From assembly GCF_000006405.1 (NCBI RefSeq), contig NW_003205702.1, positions 104,971-168,970 of the forward strand: a stretch of DNA of 64,000 nucleotides. The letters run 5' to 3'. The stretch comes from Perkinsus marinus ATCC 50983 (taxonomy: Eukaryota > Perkinsozoa > Perkinsida > Perkinsidae). The notes beneath the pieces were generated by a model. The model was not told the DNA's origin. It saw only the letters and a list, made by a program, of their open reading frames with translations, and ran no database searches. The translations under genes were made by a program, and so were the position numbers. Below, in pieces: positions 1 through 12,370 of the stretch; the first letter of the stretch is position 1; the number at the start of each line of letters is the position of its first letter.

Positions 1-14
1 TGTATGTGTCTTAG

Positions 15-342
<328 letters not shown>

Positions 343-1252
343 GACATGTAGTGTAGTGAGCTCATAGGTATTACTCTCTATATCATCATTGTTGAATGAC
401 TGTAATGCTGATGATCCCCTGGAGCCAGACGCAGCATGGTTATTCAAGACTGATAGGGCCCTTCATGATCAGAGGGCGAGGGAGTGGACTAAGTAAGCAT
501 GCAGTAGTACTGCCCTTTGTTCTTATTCTTGTTGTTATGGTAGACTGTATTGTCGCAATCTGGCGAGTCCACAGTCGGCTCCTGGTTGTACCCCGTCGTC
601 AGCTGAGGGTAGTAGCAGTAGTTCGATGGTTGCTCGGCCGGATTCGACATGACACAGTTTGACAATTGTCGTATATTATTGCCTCGCATGTGGAATATTC
701 AATGTATGGCTGCGTTCATCATGCTTCTACTGGAGGACACTTTATTGAGTTTTTATCAATTCACTCCTCCTAGTCAGCAGCTACAGCAAGAGTTGTTGGA
801 ATGTATGTTTAGTTTCCTCAGCTGAGCTCACAAGTTTTCTCACTAATTATGAGAGTCTATAATCCGAATTATGGTAGAAGTGCACAGAAAGTGACAAGGC
901 TCCTGAGAATCCCTCACAGTTTTTTTATATGTAAGCATGCGTGTAGTTTCCCCCTATACTGATCCTTTCGGCCTTTGTTATGGAGGAAATACTATGTTGT
1001 CATTTCGGAAGTACTACACCGATGGTTGCCTTTGTAGATGGGTACTGCGGCTGTCAACTTGATTTGATTGTGTCTCGCCTGTCTAAGGTATCATTGGAGT
1101 TTCATGAGCTGTGAAATGGAAAACACCAGTTGAGAGAGATATTTCACGACTACCGCATAGCGCAAATATCGCGTTTTTCACCGAGTGTTACAAATGTGTT
1201 ACGAATGTGAGGAGAGGCCTTACGGGATAGTCTATTCCCTGTTGTTGACATA
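343..1252. other. non-coding stretch upstream of the first gene
   Basis: No exon chain that I can support on either strand. The only structure I see is a degenerate copy of an interspersed repeat at about 815-965, listed separately. The first plausible start codon of a recognisable gene follows at 1253. Confidence 0.6.
815..965 (+). repeat. interspersed repeat, degenerate copy A
   Basis: Begins with CCTCAGCTGAGCTC and shares the order of motifs seen in the copies at 5097, 6350 and 6932 (CTCACT..ATTAT, then a GAATTATGG..AGAAGTG block, ending near TTTCCCCCTATACTG). It is more diverged than the other three and is not inside a gene that I can recognise. Confidence 0.45.
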
Positions 1253-2078
1253 ATGGCTGAAGAGCAGCAAGAGACTGTTCATAATCTAGACCCAGCAAGG
1301 ATCGTCAGAGGCTTCCAGAATACTGCTGGGTGATACTGTATGCATGCCTGTTGTTATATGAGGCCCCACTTCAGGTATTGGCGTAACCTGTTCGGATTCC
1401 CTAATGAGGAGGATAAGAAGCTATCGGACGACCCTCAGGGGCTCATACCGGACCCTGAGGCGGAGGTCATGGCCCATGTTGCTGTTAAGTGTGCACAGGT
1501 ATAGTAGCTGTCTTATTTAGTGACAAGTATGGTTGAATGTTAGATCGGTGCTGGTGTGGGGTTGATTGGCTCGTCCCTAGCAGCCCTAGCTATGGGCAAG
1601 CCTCATCTATATCGGAAGGCCTTCAGTCCTACCTGGTCTCTGGGTGGCCTTTTCGTCCTTACTCCAGTCATGTGGTAATACCATCGTTATGGTGTCTATA
1701 GCGCTGGATGATTTGTTGTAGGTATGGTAGGATGGTACGTGGTAATGTGGACTATGAGGGCTTCCTAGATAGGGCCTATAGAATAAGATTTAATCAGCGT
1801 AAGGGCAAGGGCGTATATGAATAGTAGGCTTGTATTCAGACCAAGTCATCACAGACCGCTGTGCATTGACGGGCGCAGCTATTGGAGGGGTCCTTGGTCC
1901 GATACAGGGGCTTGGCATGTCTAAGGGCCTCGTATTTGGATTCCTCGCTGGTACCTTTGGTGCGGGACTATACAACAATTTCGAGGCTATTGAGCATAAG
2001 GTATGGACATGGGTGCAGGGAAATAAATTCCTCATCTATATGCAGGTCGTGGGCAGGCCGGATGCCGCGAAGTCGTGA
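1253..2078 (+). CDS. four-helix membrane protein, six exons
   Basis: Exons 1253-1329, 1375-1498, 1544-1674, 1722-1798, 1840-2000 and 2046-2078 join in frame at GT-AG sites to give about 200 residues from ATG to TGA. Introns are 41-47 nt. A hydrophilic N-terminus (MAEEQQETVHNLD) leads to four glycine- and alanine-rich hydrophobic segments, including IGAGVGLIGSSLAALAMG and LTGAAIGGVLGPIQG. This glycine-zipper pattern resembles small organelle membrane proteins of the Tim17-like sort, but I see no diagnostic motif, so the family is open. The last intron (2001-2045) is 45 nt without a stop codon, so its retention would add 15 residues. The calpain gene begins 199 bp downstream on the same strand. 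Confidence 0.85.
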
Positions 2079-2277
2079 TGCCAATTCTGTTGATAATTGT
2101 GCACAGGCCTATACGAAGCTATACGCCGAGTATAGGTATTCTCTTGTGCTGTATGAATAACATTATGTGATTTGATGATAATGATGACCTCATTTCTGTG
2201 AAGAGAGTCTGCAATGTATCGTACTCATCCGAGTTGTGATAAGAGGGTCCGGAGGGTTTCGCAGTTGTGCACAGTTT

Positions 2278-5200
2278 ATGTCAAAAGACCCTCGACAGTA
2301 TGACAAGACCGAGGGCTTCCGTTTAAGGTAGGCGAGGTTGGCCTGTGTGTTTGGTGATGGTTGTGGTGGTAGTGGTTACTCCCCATCGGTGATGACCAAA
2401 CGTGTGGTGCATACGGCGACACCGGTGAGCTCGGTAATGCCATGCTGTCGCCATGGCTAATATGTCAGGGGTATACAGTACAACGTCAAGTAGTGCATAG
2501 CAGGCCTCTAGCCGCAGCAGCAGTAGTAGTTGATGATGATCATCATCACCACAAAGTGAGGCCTTTGCTACAGTGTGGAATGTACATTTACATACGTAGG
2601 ATCATCGTACTGTAATCCGGTCGGGACCGCCACCACTCGGTCCGGCTCATGCGCATCTCACGGGAGGCCAGCTGGGAGATTATCATCCTGAGTAGAGATA
2701 TTGCTGGTCATAGTATTGGTAGTGTCGGTGTAGGTATGGGAGGGCTGGTGTAGTACATCGGCACTCGGGAGGTAGTAGGTCATGGGACTAACGTTGTGTT
2801 GATCTTTGCTTCAGCGCCGCCACCTGGGTACGTCAGGGTGGTCTCTGGCGGCAAGCCAGGTGGGACTCATTTGACCATAGCATCGGGCAGGGGTCGCCTT
2901 AGGGCAAGAGGCCTACTACTGTCCAGCTGTGGAGAAGAGATATGACAATATAGAGGCGGCATGGGCTGCGTATGACCATAACAAGGCCGTGCCCCAGCTG
3001 GGACCAGCGAGTACATACGCCCATCAGAATCGACTACCTCCAACTGGTGGCTTCTCATCATCATCTCAGGGGGAGGTGACGGCTATATGAGCATGCATAT
3101 ATGGTAGTATTGCTCTCAGGACCACAGAGTGTCTGGCAGGGACTCGCACAAGACTAAGGTGGGATCGAGGTAGGGAGGGGTGTGGTATGAGGCTCCTGCT
3201 TGTTGAGACATCGTGCCCTCGTCACGGTGGCCTCGGCTGCCCTACTGAGCCCAACACTGTATTGTTTGCCTGCTACTATACTAGGCATGGTGGGGCCCAG
3301 AAGGATGCGGGTAAGTCGTGGCAACTGATGGAGATTCAACGGCATGACCGATGGAGTATGAGGGCTAGGTTTAGGCGGTGGTTGAATAGAAGGAGGATAC
3401 GTAGGCATGTCAAACGGCACATGTACTGCCTATACATGGCAGGGGCTCACAACACCGTGACGAGAGGCTCTAGGCTGGGTAATGTAGAGGTCCTGTTTAG
3501 GTGGTGGAGAACGATGAGGGCATCACAGAACCCAGTGGATGCCCCTCCACCTGACAAGGTGATGATGGGTGGTATGGTGGTAGGGAGGAGGGGTGGCGGT
3601 AGTAGGTACCACAGCCGGGCAGGGATAAGCTGTTCATGGATAAGGACTTCTCGCCTTTGGATTCTAGGCGTACTATAGGTGCCATACCATTCGATCCTGT
3701 TGGTGTTCAGGAAGGTGTGGTAGGTCCTGTTAGCAGTGAGGATGGGAAGTCTCGTCTACGGCTTACCCCGGCCGAGCGGGATGAGGCAGTGTGGATACGC
3801 ATACCAGATTTGATAAGAATGAACTGTGGTCTTAGCCACGATGATATGGTAGGTCCCGAGAGGATTCGACCCTGCCTATATTAGGAACAGGTAAACCTAT
3901 TTGACGATACTATTGAGCCCAATGACCTCATCCAAGGAGTTGTTGGGGACTGCTGGCTCCTGGCCAGCATGGCCTGTCTGGCGGAGTTCCCCGATTCAGT
4001 GGTGGAACGTATTGAGCCTAAGGTGACCGGAAGGGCATCCTCTCCCTAGGATGTGTAGTGTGCTGTAGGTCATCTCGCCTGAAGGTAAGTATACAGTGAG
4101 CTTGTATGACCATACTAAGTGTAGATGGGAGGACATTACCATAGACGACTATGTGCCCTGCAAGTGAGGGGGGGGGGGCATGCCCTTTCTCAAATACAGT
4201 GGATATCATCTTGGCAGGTACTATGCTGACTACTCCCAGGTTCCTTACAGGATCAACCAACAGGGCAAACGAGTGTATGTTAATGAGCATGTTTGATATG
4301 TAGGGTACGCCTTGTCAGTTACGATGGTCGAGTGAAGCCTCGTATGCGGTATAGGCCCCTCTTTGCAGCTCCTCATGGCAACGAAATGTGGTATGTCGTT
4401 GAGCTCACCTTCATCGGCTCCTGGGGTGTACTAGGTGTTTGATACTAGAGAAAGCCATGGCTAAGTTCGTAGGGTCTTATAGTAAGATCGCTGGAGGACA
4501 TGAGCCCTTTGCCTTCATGACGATGACAGGCTACTCCCAGGTCTATGAGTAGGCTGATGCTTGGCCCCCCTAAGGGCCATGACCACCACCATCACTTGCC
4601 GGTCAGGTTTAAGCGTAAAGCTTTGGATAAGGACATGAGCTGTGCTGAGGTTGGGGTGTGGCAACGAGGATGGGCTCAGTGGTATAGTCGGGATAGGCCA
4701 ACTTGTGGGTATAAGCCCGTCCAGGCTGGCAAGACTGACCGAGGCGGAGCGTTGTCCAGCCAGTACTAGTCCTATGTTACTATGATCAACATTATCTATG
4801 GTGTTTTGATAGGTATAGTAACGATGCCCTCTTTGATAAGTTATTGAGCTATGATGGGCGCAACTACCTCATGGCCGCCTGCATCACATGCTTCCGTCAG
4901 CCGGAGACAATGCAGGGATACTTTAGGTGAATTGCCGTAGTTGCGCCCACCTTAATCGTGGATGGCAGGTCCGATGGTTTGGTCCTTGGTCATGCTTATA
5001 GCCTCATATCTGCCTGTCGGGTTGGCAACATACGCTTGGTCGGTAACATCATGCGTCTACCTTCTCGTAGGGGTGTTGGAGGAATACATTTTCGCTCCCC
5101 TCAGCAGCAGCTGAGCTCAGGAGTGTCCTCACTCGTTACAGCAGCTCATATACGAACTCGAATAGAAGTGTCAAAAGCCCAGCAAAAATTTCCCTGAAGT

Positions 5201-5966
5201 TTCCTTGGGACTTTTATGCTCTCACCGGCACATGTAGTTGACCATGTGTATATATTTCCACACTGCCTGGTAGTATATGTAGTCGTATTAGGTGCAGTTG
5301 CGTAACCCTCATGGCAAGGGTGATGGCATGCAGACTACTGAGTGGAATGGTCGCTGGTCTGATGCGGACCTCACCACGTGGAGGGCCCACCCGCAGCTAG
5401 TTGCAGCCACTGGCTTTGCCCCGGGTGATGACGGCATGTTCTGGATGAGCTTTGAGGACTTTGCTGCCATCTTCGATAAGGTGGGGTTCACCTGGCCCGC
5501 GATCGTCGTCGACTTGGGTCGTCACAGGTTATGATATTGGCCATGTCGATGAGCCAGCCAAGGGCCGCCCTCTCCCATAGTAGGCGAGGCAGGAAGAGCT
5601 CATGTCTGCCGTGCTTCTCGAGGAGTAGGGGGGATGCGCCAGGTGAGTTCAGGGTACCTCAGCGGACCTGATCTGTATGTATAAGATATGTCACGTGACT
5701 TCATGCGAGTTGAAGCGGAGCGGTTAACCCTTGGTGTAGCTATGAAGGCTATACTCCATGATGAAGATGATGATATGCAGCAGAGGCGCAATGTAGTAGT
5801 GTACCGATGCAACCACGTAGTTGTTGCTTGTCATCATCAGTTACTAGCCTACAGGCAGATGTCAATGTACCCTTATGATCCCTACCTCAATGCTCCTCAG
5901 TGGGTCAAGGCGGACCAACGTCTGTGGAAGAAGTGGCTAGATGAGAAGGGTATCGATTATAGATAG
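2278..5966 (+). CDS. calpain-type cysteine protease
   Basis: A multi-exon calcium-type calpain homologue. The start at 2278 (MSKDPRQYDKTEGF) is the best candidate, followed by a Gly/Pro/Ser-rich N-terminal part whose splicing I cannot fully resolve. The protease core is clear: QGVVGDCWLLASMACL at about 3930-3980 holds the nucleophile Cys; PLFAAPHGNEMW and EKAMAKFVGSYSKIAGGHEP follow; GLVLGHAYSL near 4990 carries the His; QLRNPHGKGDG near 5292 and WNGRWSD carry the Asn region. All three catalytic residues are present, though the usual Asn-Pro-Trp is Asn-Pro-His. The C-terminal exon ends in KKW..KGIDYR and TAG at 5964. Two introns stand out: one near 4165 begins with a run of 11 G, and one at 5039-5291 is enlarged by a repeat copy. 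Calpains cleave substrates in the cytosol, often under calcium control. Confidence 0.92.
5097..5267 (+). repeat. interspersed repeat, copy B, inside a calpain intron
   Basis: Lies wholly within the 253-nt intron 5039-5291. Shared landmarks with the copies at 6350 and 6932 are CAGCTGAGCTC at the left, an ACGAACTCG block, a CAGCAAAAATTT block, and TAGTTGACCATGTG followed by TTTCCACACTG at the right. Confidence 0.7.
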
Positions 5967-6048
5967 AGAGCCTTCTTGTATCCTATATACAGCTACTTGT
6001 CGTTCTTTGTATCAAAAGCACTGTAAGCACCATTTTACAGTTGTTAGC

Positions 6049-7443
6049 ATGTACTCGTTAGAAGAGCCAGACGCGGACATGTTCCTATTGCCTCCTAGTG
6101 TTGGGTGATGGTAAATGAGGGGGGCCTTCTTCCTATCAACAGTTATTGTACCCGAACGGGCTCTTCCAAGTCCAAGCAAAGAAGTGGTGCATCGGACGGA
6201 GGCTCGTCCTCTGATGGTAGACAGGTCAGAGCTCAGGAGGATTACGACGATGATTACCTGTTCGAATTGGATCAAAGTGCGGTGGAGGCAGAGGTCAAGC
6301 GCCTGCAGGAGGAAGCGGACATACGGGTACAGCGGGCAGGGTTGGGGCATGTTCATCTTCCTCAGCTGATCTCGGGAGGTCCCTCACTGATTATAGAAGT
6401 TTGCATACGAGTTCGGGCGGAAATGTTGAGAAACCAACAAGAATTTTCCGATGTTGAGAAACCAACAAGAATTTTCCGGAATTTCCTCAAAATTTAGCTG
6501 ACCATGTGGGTATGCTCTTCCCCACTGTGTTTGTTATGCATCAGGAACGTGAGGAGGCTAAGAAGCGCGCTGAGGCAGAAAAGGAGAGGAAACGGGTTGA
6601 AAAGGAAGGTAGTAGGGTCCGATGGGCGTAGGCGACTACTCCATGCAGCTGCAAGGAAGAAGCGTAAGAGCCTTTACTTGGAGAAGATGGACCCAGTGAG
6701 GACCTTGGAAATGCAGAGAAAAAAACGGAGGGGTAGTAGTAGTGGCAAGTCGACCAACGAGGAGGGGAATTGTTGTTGAGATAGATCGTGAGAATTATAA
6801 GCCTTTGAAGCCAGGACAGGAGTACAGCGATACTGATACGGAGGAGATCATTGAATGGGCCTTTGCTCGTCGGGACTACCTTATTAAGAGCAAGGGAAAG
6901 GCGGTAAGAAGTCGACCGGTGTCTGTGGTGTTCGGTTCGGGGGAAGTATGCATATGGTCAACTACATGCGCATGTGAATTCTGAGGCGGATTCTTGTTGG
7001 TTTCTGAGTATTTTTACCCGAATTCGAGTGCAAATTCGAATTTTCGAGTGTTCAGCTGAGGAGAGCGAACACATAGTCCAACACTGGCTGTCTCTCCCTT
7101 GGCAGGGGTTGAAGGAGGCTAAGGAGTTGGAGAGGCGTGCATTGCTGCATTTGGAGTGGAAAGAAAGGAGGGTGGAAAGGAGGGGTAAAAAGGAAAAGAA
7201 GACTAGGGGGGCAGGTGAGGATCGTGTGAGGAAGAAGAAGCCTGCTAAGAAGAGTCGGGAGGCCCCTGAGGGTCGTGAGGAAAGGAAGAAGGCAACAGCA
7301 ACAGCAGCAGAGGGTGGTTACGATGGTGTTGGATGTTGAGGGGGCATGGTCGCTGTATAGGTACGGGGGAGGGCCGCAGTCGTAGCCCCAAGAGGAGGAA
7401 TAAGAAACATAAAGGGAATAAGAAGAAGAAAGCAGAGGCGTGA
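6049..7443 (+). CDS. lysine/glutamate-rich, probably nuclear protein
   Basis: Begins MYSLEEPDADMFLLPPSVG (first intron about 6097-6135) only 82 bp after the calpain stop. The chain continues through a Ser/Asp-rich stretch, an acidic DDDYLFELDQSAVEAEVK segment, a charged coiled coil (EREEAKKRAEAEKERKR), a block around VEIDRENYKPLKPGQEYSD, and a long Lys/Arg/Glu coil. It ends GRSRSPKRRNKKHKGN.. and TGA at 7441. The basic, RS-containing tail suggests a nuclear or RNA-linked protein, but no family is recognised. Two introns, 6327-6544 and 6904-7105, are four to five times the local norm because each contains a copy of the same repeat, in opposite orientations. Confidence 0.75.
6350..6530 (+). repeat. 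interspersed repeat, copy C, inside an intron
   Basis: Fills most of the 218-nt intron 6327-6544. Motif order is CCTCAGCTGATCTC, TTGCATACGAGTTCGGGCGG, GAGAAACCAACAAGAATTTT, TAGCTGACCATGTG, CTTCCCCACTG. Its middle carries an exact tandem duplication of 28 bp (6423-6450 and 6451-6478). Confidence 0.8.
6932..7068 (-). repeat. interspersed repeat, copy D, inverted, inside an intron
   Basis: On the minus strand it reads CCTCAGCTGAACACTCG, TTTGCACTCGAATTCGGG, CAGAAACCAACAAGAAT and TAGTTGACCATATGC in the same order as copy C. It lies inside the 202-nt intron 6904-7105 of the same gene, in the opposite orientation. It has only one copy of the 28-bp unit that is doubled in C. Confidence 0.8.
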
Positions 7444-7618
7444 GGGGCCGGCAGAATACGACTTGGTTATGTTCTTGTGGAAAAATGTTGAGGTTAAACT
7501 AGTCCTACCGTTCCTTAATAACATCATGCTGGTGTAGTGGTAACGTGTTGTGTTCATCATACTACTATAGTAGTAGTAGTGGACTTGTCCGTATAGGACT
7601 AGCAGGATCTTTTCGTAA

Positions 7619-8578
7619 ATGCAACCCCGATCGCGGCAGCATACGAGATCCCCGAGGTCCCGATCAGGTAGTGCCCTCCCGTAGGGGTAGTCCTCCATCA
7701 CTCGTCATGTGTTGTCAGGCGGCACGCCCGTCAGGGGTGGACGGGCTAGGGTGGCTCTTGACAGGTAGTACTACTACTACGACAGCAGCAGCAGCCGACC
7801 GCGGCTACCTAGCATCGCTTTGGTCAGTCCGGCTGGTTCCTCTGAGACCAGCGAACCGATGAGCCCTCCACCGACAGTCCCCAGCCCTGTGAGAGCCCCT
7901 CCTCCACCACCACCACCAGCAGCAGGTAGGTATGCGTACAGTGTTATACGAGATGCCGCATCTGGTCATTGTATGTAGGTGTAAGGAGGGGAACTCCCCC
8001 CAGGATGGGCCGAGTTGCTGCCAAGTGGGATAGCCCCTGCGGTTTGGTATAGTCTATGCGCCCTCTTTATAGGACCTCTCCTAGAGCTGTTGGGTCATCG
8101 TCGGGATCTAGTGAGCCGATGAGCCCACCGAGATCGGTCCCAAGCCCCAAGAGGGCTCCCCGCCGCCACACAGGGGCAGGAGGACCCCTACCCCTCCTAG
8201 GCGAGGGGCCACCGCTCGGCCGTCATCTCCTATCACTCCCCCAGCTGGTCTACGTGGAAGTGAGAAGGCTATCCTTTCTTAGGTTGGCTGGGGCAGCTGG
8301 CCCAATTGCAGGTCCAATGAGGGGAGCAGTGCAAGTGAGGGGCACTCCTCCTCCAACAGCACGGAGGGCAAGCCCCACGCGGTAGTAGTATGCTAGAGAG
8401 CAGCAGCCGGCTCTAGTGGTGTTCCCTGTAGTGCACCAAGGCAGCCGACAGCACCTCCGGGGCGCAGACCATCGACCAAGAGAGGGGAGCGTACGAGTAG
8501 GGGAGTGGGTCTCTTATGGTGATGCCTTTCTTAGGTCGCCCGAGTGGTGGGACGGATGGTGGCAAGAAACGGAGGTGA
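7619..8578 (+). CDS. RS- and proline-rich protein
   Basis: Starts MQPRSRQHTRSPRSRSGG and passes through a repeated Ser/Pro block (SEPMSPPPTVPSPVRAPP, and again SEPMSPPRSVPSPKRAP) to a basic tail (RRPSTKRGERT, then GGTDGGKKRR) and TGA at 8576. Introns are about 30-55 nt. RS dipeptides and proline-rich repeats are typical of splicing-associated or nuclear-speckle proteins, but no folded domain is visible. The function is therefore only a suggestion. The splice pattern between about 8170 and 8460 is uncertain. Confidence 0.55.
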
Positions 8579-9339
8579 TCGTGTGGGAATAGGTCGGAAG
8601 CGCTCAGTATCGTCTTCTTGTGAGGTTCCGTCCTGGCACCAAGGCACTGAAGGAAATACGACAATTTCAAGTAAAGGAAGACGCAGAGTCGTCGTCGTGA
8701 TGGTCTCAGTGGTCGTGGTTATATTAGCGTACAACGGAGCTCCTGGTTCCGAAGGCACCATTTGCCAGAGTGGTTCGTGAAATACAACTACTATTCGTCG
8801 GAGAGGAATGGAGGTAGTAGTAGTCCCCACGTTGGTCCACGATATACTTCTATCTCTGTGCTTAGATGGTCACGTGAGGCGCTGATAGCATTACAAACCG
8901 CCGCTGAAGCTTATCTCGTAACGAGAGTGATCGTCACCATGTGTAGGGTCGTTGTTGGTATCATCATCAGGTGGGACTATTCGAAGACGCCATGTTGGTG
9001 GCCATTCATGCTAAACGGGTTACTCTAATGGCTAAGGTGACGAGGAGGGGTTTCAACTGTTGATGATGGAAGTGGTTCTCAGGATATCCGCTTAGTGCGT
9101 CGAATAAGGGGAGATGTTTTCGGATAGTTGTTGAAATCACTCCAAGAGGCCTCAACGTATGCAATGCATGATTATACCATAATGCTATCATGGAGATCGA
9201 CGACAACCCGATAACCGCGTTATTATGTTTCCCATTCCCATCGCGAAAGTGCCCCCTCCACTGCATGGCTCTTACTGTTCGTGTTGCGTTGTCATACCAC
9301 ACCATGGCCGCATCCTAGCTTTATATTCCTCTATGGTAG

Positions 9340-10246
9340 ATGGGGCCGACGACGGGTGCACGTTAACTGTCACTATACTTGCATCTTCTACTGTGTCGTC
9401 GTGCTATTGTATTCACGTCATCACTATTACCAACACAGGAAGGACGAACTTAGAGTATAGTCAATATCCTTCTTGGCTATAGTATGTCTCACTGAATAGC
9501 AGATACGATGTATTCCGGCACTACAATGAGTTCGCGGTCCTAGCCACTGATTTTGAGGGCTCCACTGGCAGGCCCCCACCGTAGGTCGTCGTCGATTGTC
9601 ACGGGGACAACTGTGTCGGGTACAGGTACCCACTACCGCCCTCTCTGGAGGCATCGACTTTCTACAATGATAAGAGTATGGTGGAGGAGCATTGCAGAGA
9701 GCTTGAACTGTTCGTTGGGTGTGGACTACTCTCGCACTGTGTTTGCCGTATTGCTTGTGTGTTTAGTTATCTCCTCTCCTTCTCTTCGGACCAGGGGGTG
9801 TGGAAGCTAGTCGTGTCAAAATTCCTACAACTTGATGATGGGACTACTAGTAGTAGTACGAAGTCCCCCCTCCCCCACTTGTGTTATTATCACATAGTAG
9901 GTTCACTAGCCTTCGTTGGCGACTCAGCGGGTCATCCTGATATAAGGCAAGCCCTTTATGGTTACAGGCCCTCTAGTCCTCTCTTGTCTCCATCTCACGA
10001 TCATCAGGTAGCAGGGGGTCAACACTAAGCGTCGTAGATCTTCCTTTTAGTGTGCCGACTCAGCGACACCATCCCATGCCGAGGGGTCCCGTACAAGCTT
10101 TGCGCGTTATTTGTACGACAAGCTCGTGCATATTATCAACTGCTTCAGGAGAGGTACGCTCCGAAGGCATCAGGAAATCCTCCCCTCCCCCAAGATTTCA
10201 CTAGAGTCGTTGCAAAGCACAGTATGGTGAATTGCTGTAGGTCATA
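9340..10246 (+). CDS. PX-domain-like (sorting nexin type) protein, limits uncertain
   Basis: Exons near 9487-9590, 9620-9720 and 9770-9840 read, in order, RYDVFRHYNEFAVLATDFEG, then YPLPPSLEASTFYNDKSMVE, then ELFVGYLLSFSSDQGVW and KFLQLDD. This follows the PX-domain order: an Arg-Tyr-x-x-Phe strand, a P-L-P-P loop, a helix with a basic/acidic pattern, and the closing F-L segment. PX domains bind phosphoinositides on endosomes. An exon at 10085-10200 may continue the gene. I could not fix the start (upstream exons may lie near 8950-9400) or the stop, so the coordinates bracket the supported part only. Confidence 0.45.
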
Positions 10247-10249
10247 GCC

Positions 10250-11360
10250 GCCGAGGGCCGTCTCATACATACCATAGATCTAGACGTCGGAGGAGGAGCC
10301 ATCTGGGATGCCGGAGGAGCCATCGACGATGAGTGAGGATCCGACTGTCCGATGTGCCGCCTCTTGTGGTCCTCTATTCAGGTCCATCTACTGCCAGGTG
10401 GGGAATGGTACATCCCATGGGCCATCACTGGGTAGGTGTATCCCTCTGTCTACAGCCTCTTCGCGAGTTATTCTCCATGACGCTACTATGTGAACGGTTG
10501 CGAGACTGCCTTTTCGGACCGTTCTATTGTCAATTATTTTCTCAACTACCTAGCTCTTACCAAATTATAAGATAACCATTCTGAGGTTGTGTTGTACCAA
10601 GATGGTATTGGCCATAGTCCTCTCGTAGTTGACCGACTCTTTGGATTTTATTGATGCATCACATGCATAGTCGATTTCTCTGTCCTCTGATAATGAGGTA
10701 TATAGAGACTGAACGAACCATTGATTGATACCCTGTCTGGTGAAGGCCTAATGAGAGTTGGGCATCGTATGGTCGATCCGGCTGTACTAGAATTCTTCCT
10801 GATATGGTGTCATGATACACCGAGAATAAGCACGAGGAACCTTATTATGTGGATGTTACTGTGCTCCCATGCTGATTGTTTTGACCCCTCAAAACTCCCC
10901 TTAAAAGTCATTTCGGCTGGCCTTCTTGCGTTAATAGTATCGTGGAGAGGCGGGATGCACTACGAGTAAATTATTGATATCCGTAAACAGCAATTAGAAA
11001 TTTTGAGAGGTGTGGACGTGAAGTCTATGGGATGCTATGGTGAAGCACGAGTAGTAAATTAATGCGACAACTCAACACGTATAAGGCACTGCAATAAGAA
11101 TTATACTGTAAATGGTTCCATCAGCAACAGCATCACCATCGGAATAACAGTCGACTGCAGAAGGAGTATGCTGAGCATCCGCGATGTGATTCGATGAATA
11201 GTCCGAATATCAGTGTGAGCCACAGTATGTGACATCAACGAAAATAGCGATGATGATTATGATTATGACTGTTCAGTATATTAACATACATGATGACCTT
11301 GGTTGTCTCACAAAGGGACTCCCGCGTCTGTTGAAATAATCGTATTTTCCCTGAGTATCA
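10250..11360. other. unassigned stretch between the PX-like gene and Rab11
   Basis: Open frames on the plus strand at about 10308-10575 and 10721-10969 may be further exons of the upstream gene, but I cannot join them convincingly. From about 10970 to 11360 I see only AT-rich spacer that should include the 3' ends of two converging genes. Confidence 0.4.

Positions 11361-12370
<1,010 letters not shown>

Noticed and set aside
3154-3685. Proline-rich minus-strand frames opposite the calpain N-terminus
   Set aside because: Composition reflects the Gly-rich plus strand; the plus-strand gene is supported by downstream catalytic motifs.
9400-9840. Bacterial-type operon or prokaryotic origin for the window
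   Set aside because: Genes are broken by GT-AG introns and belong to eukaryote-only families (AP-2 sigma, CSN7, HRD1, CWC25, NAT9).
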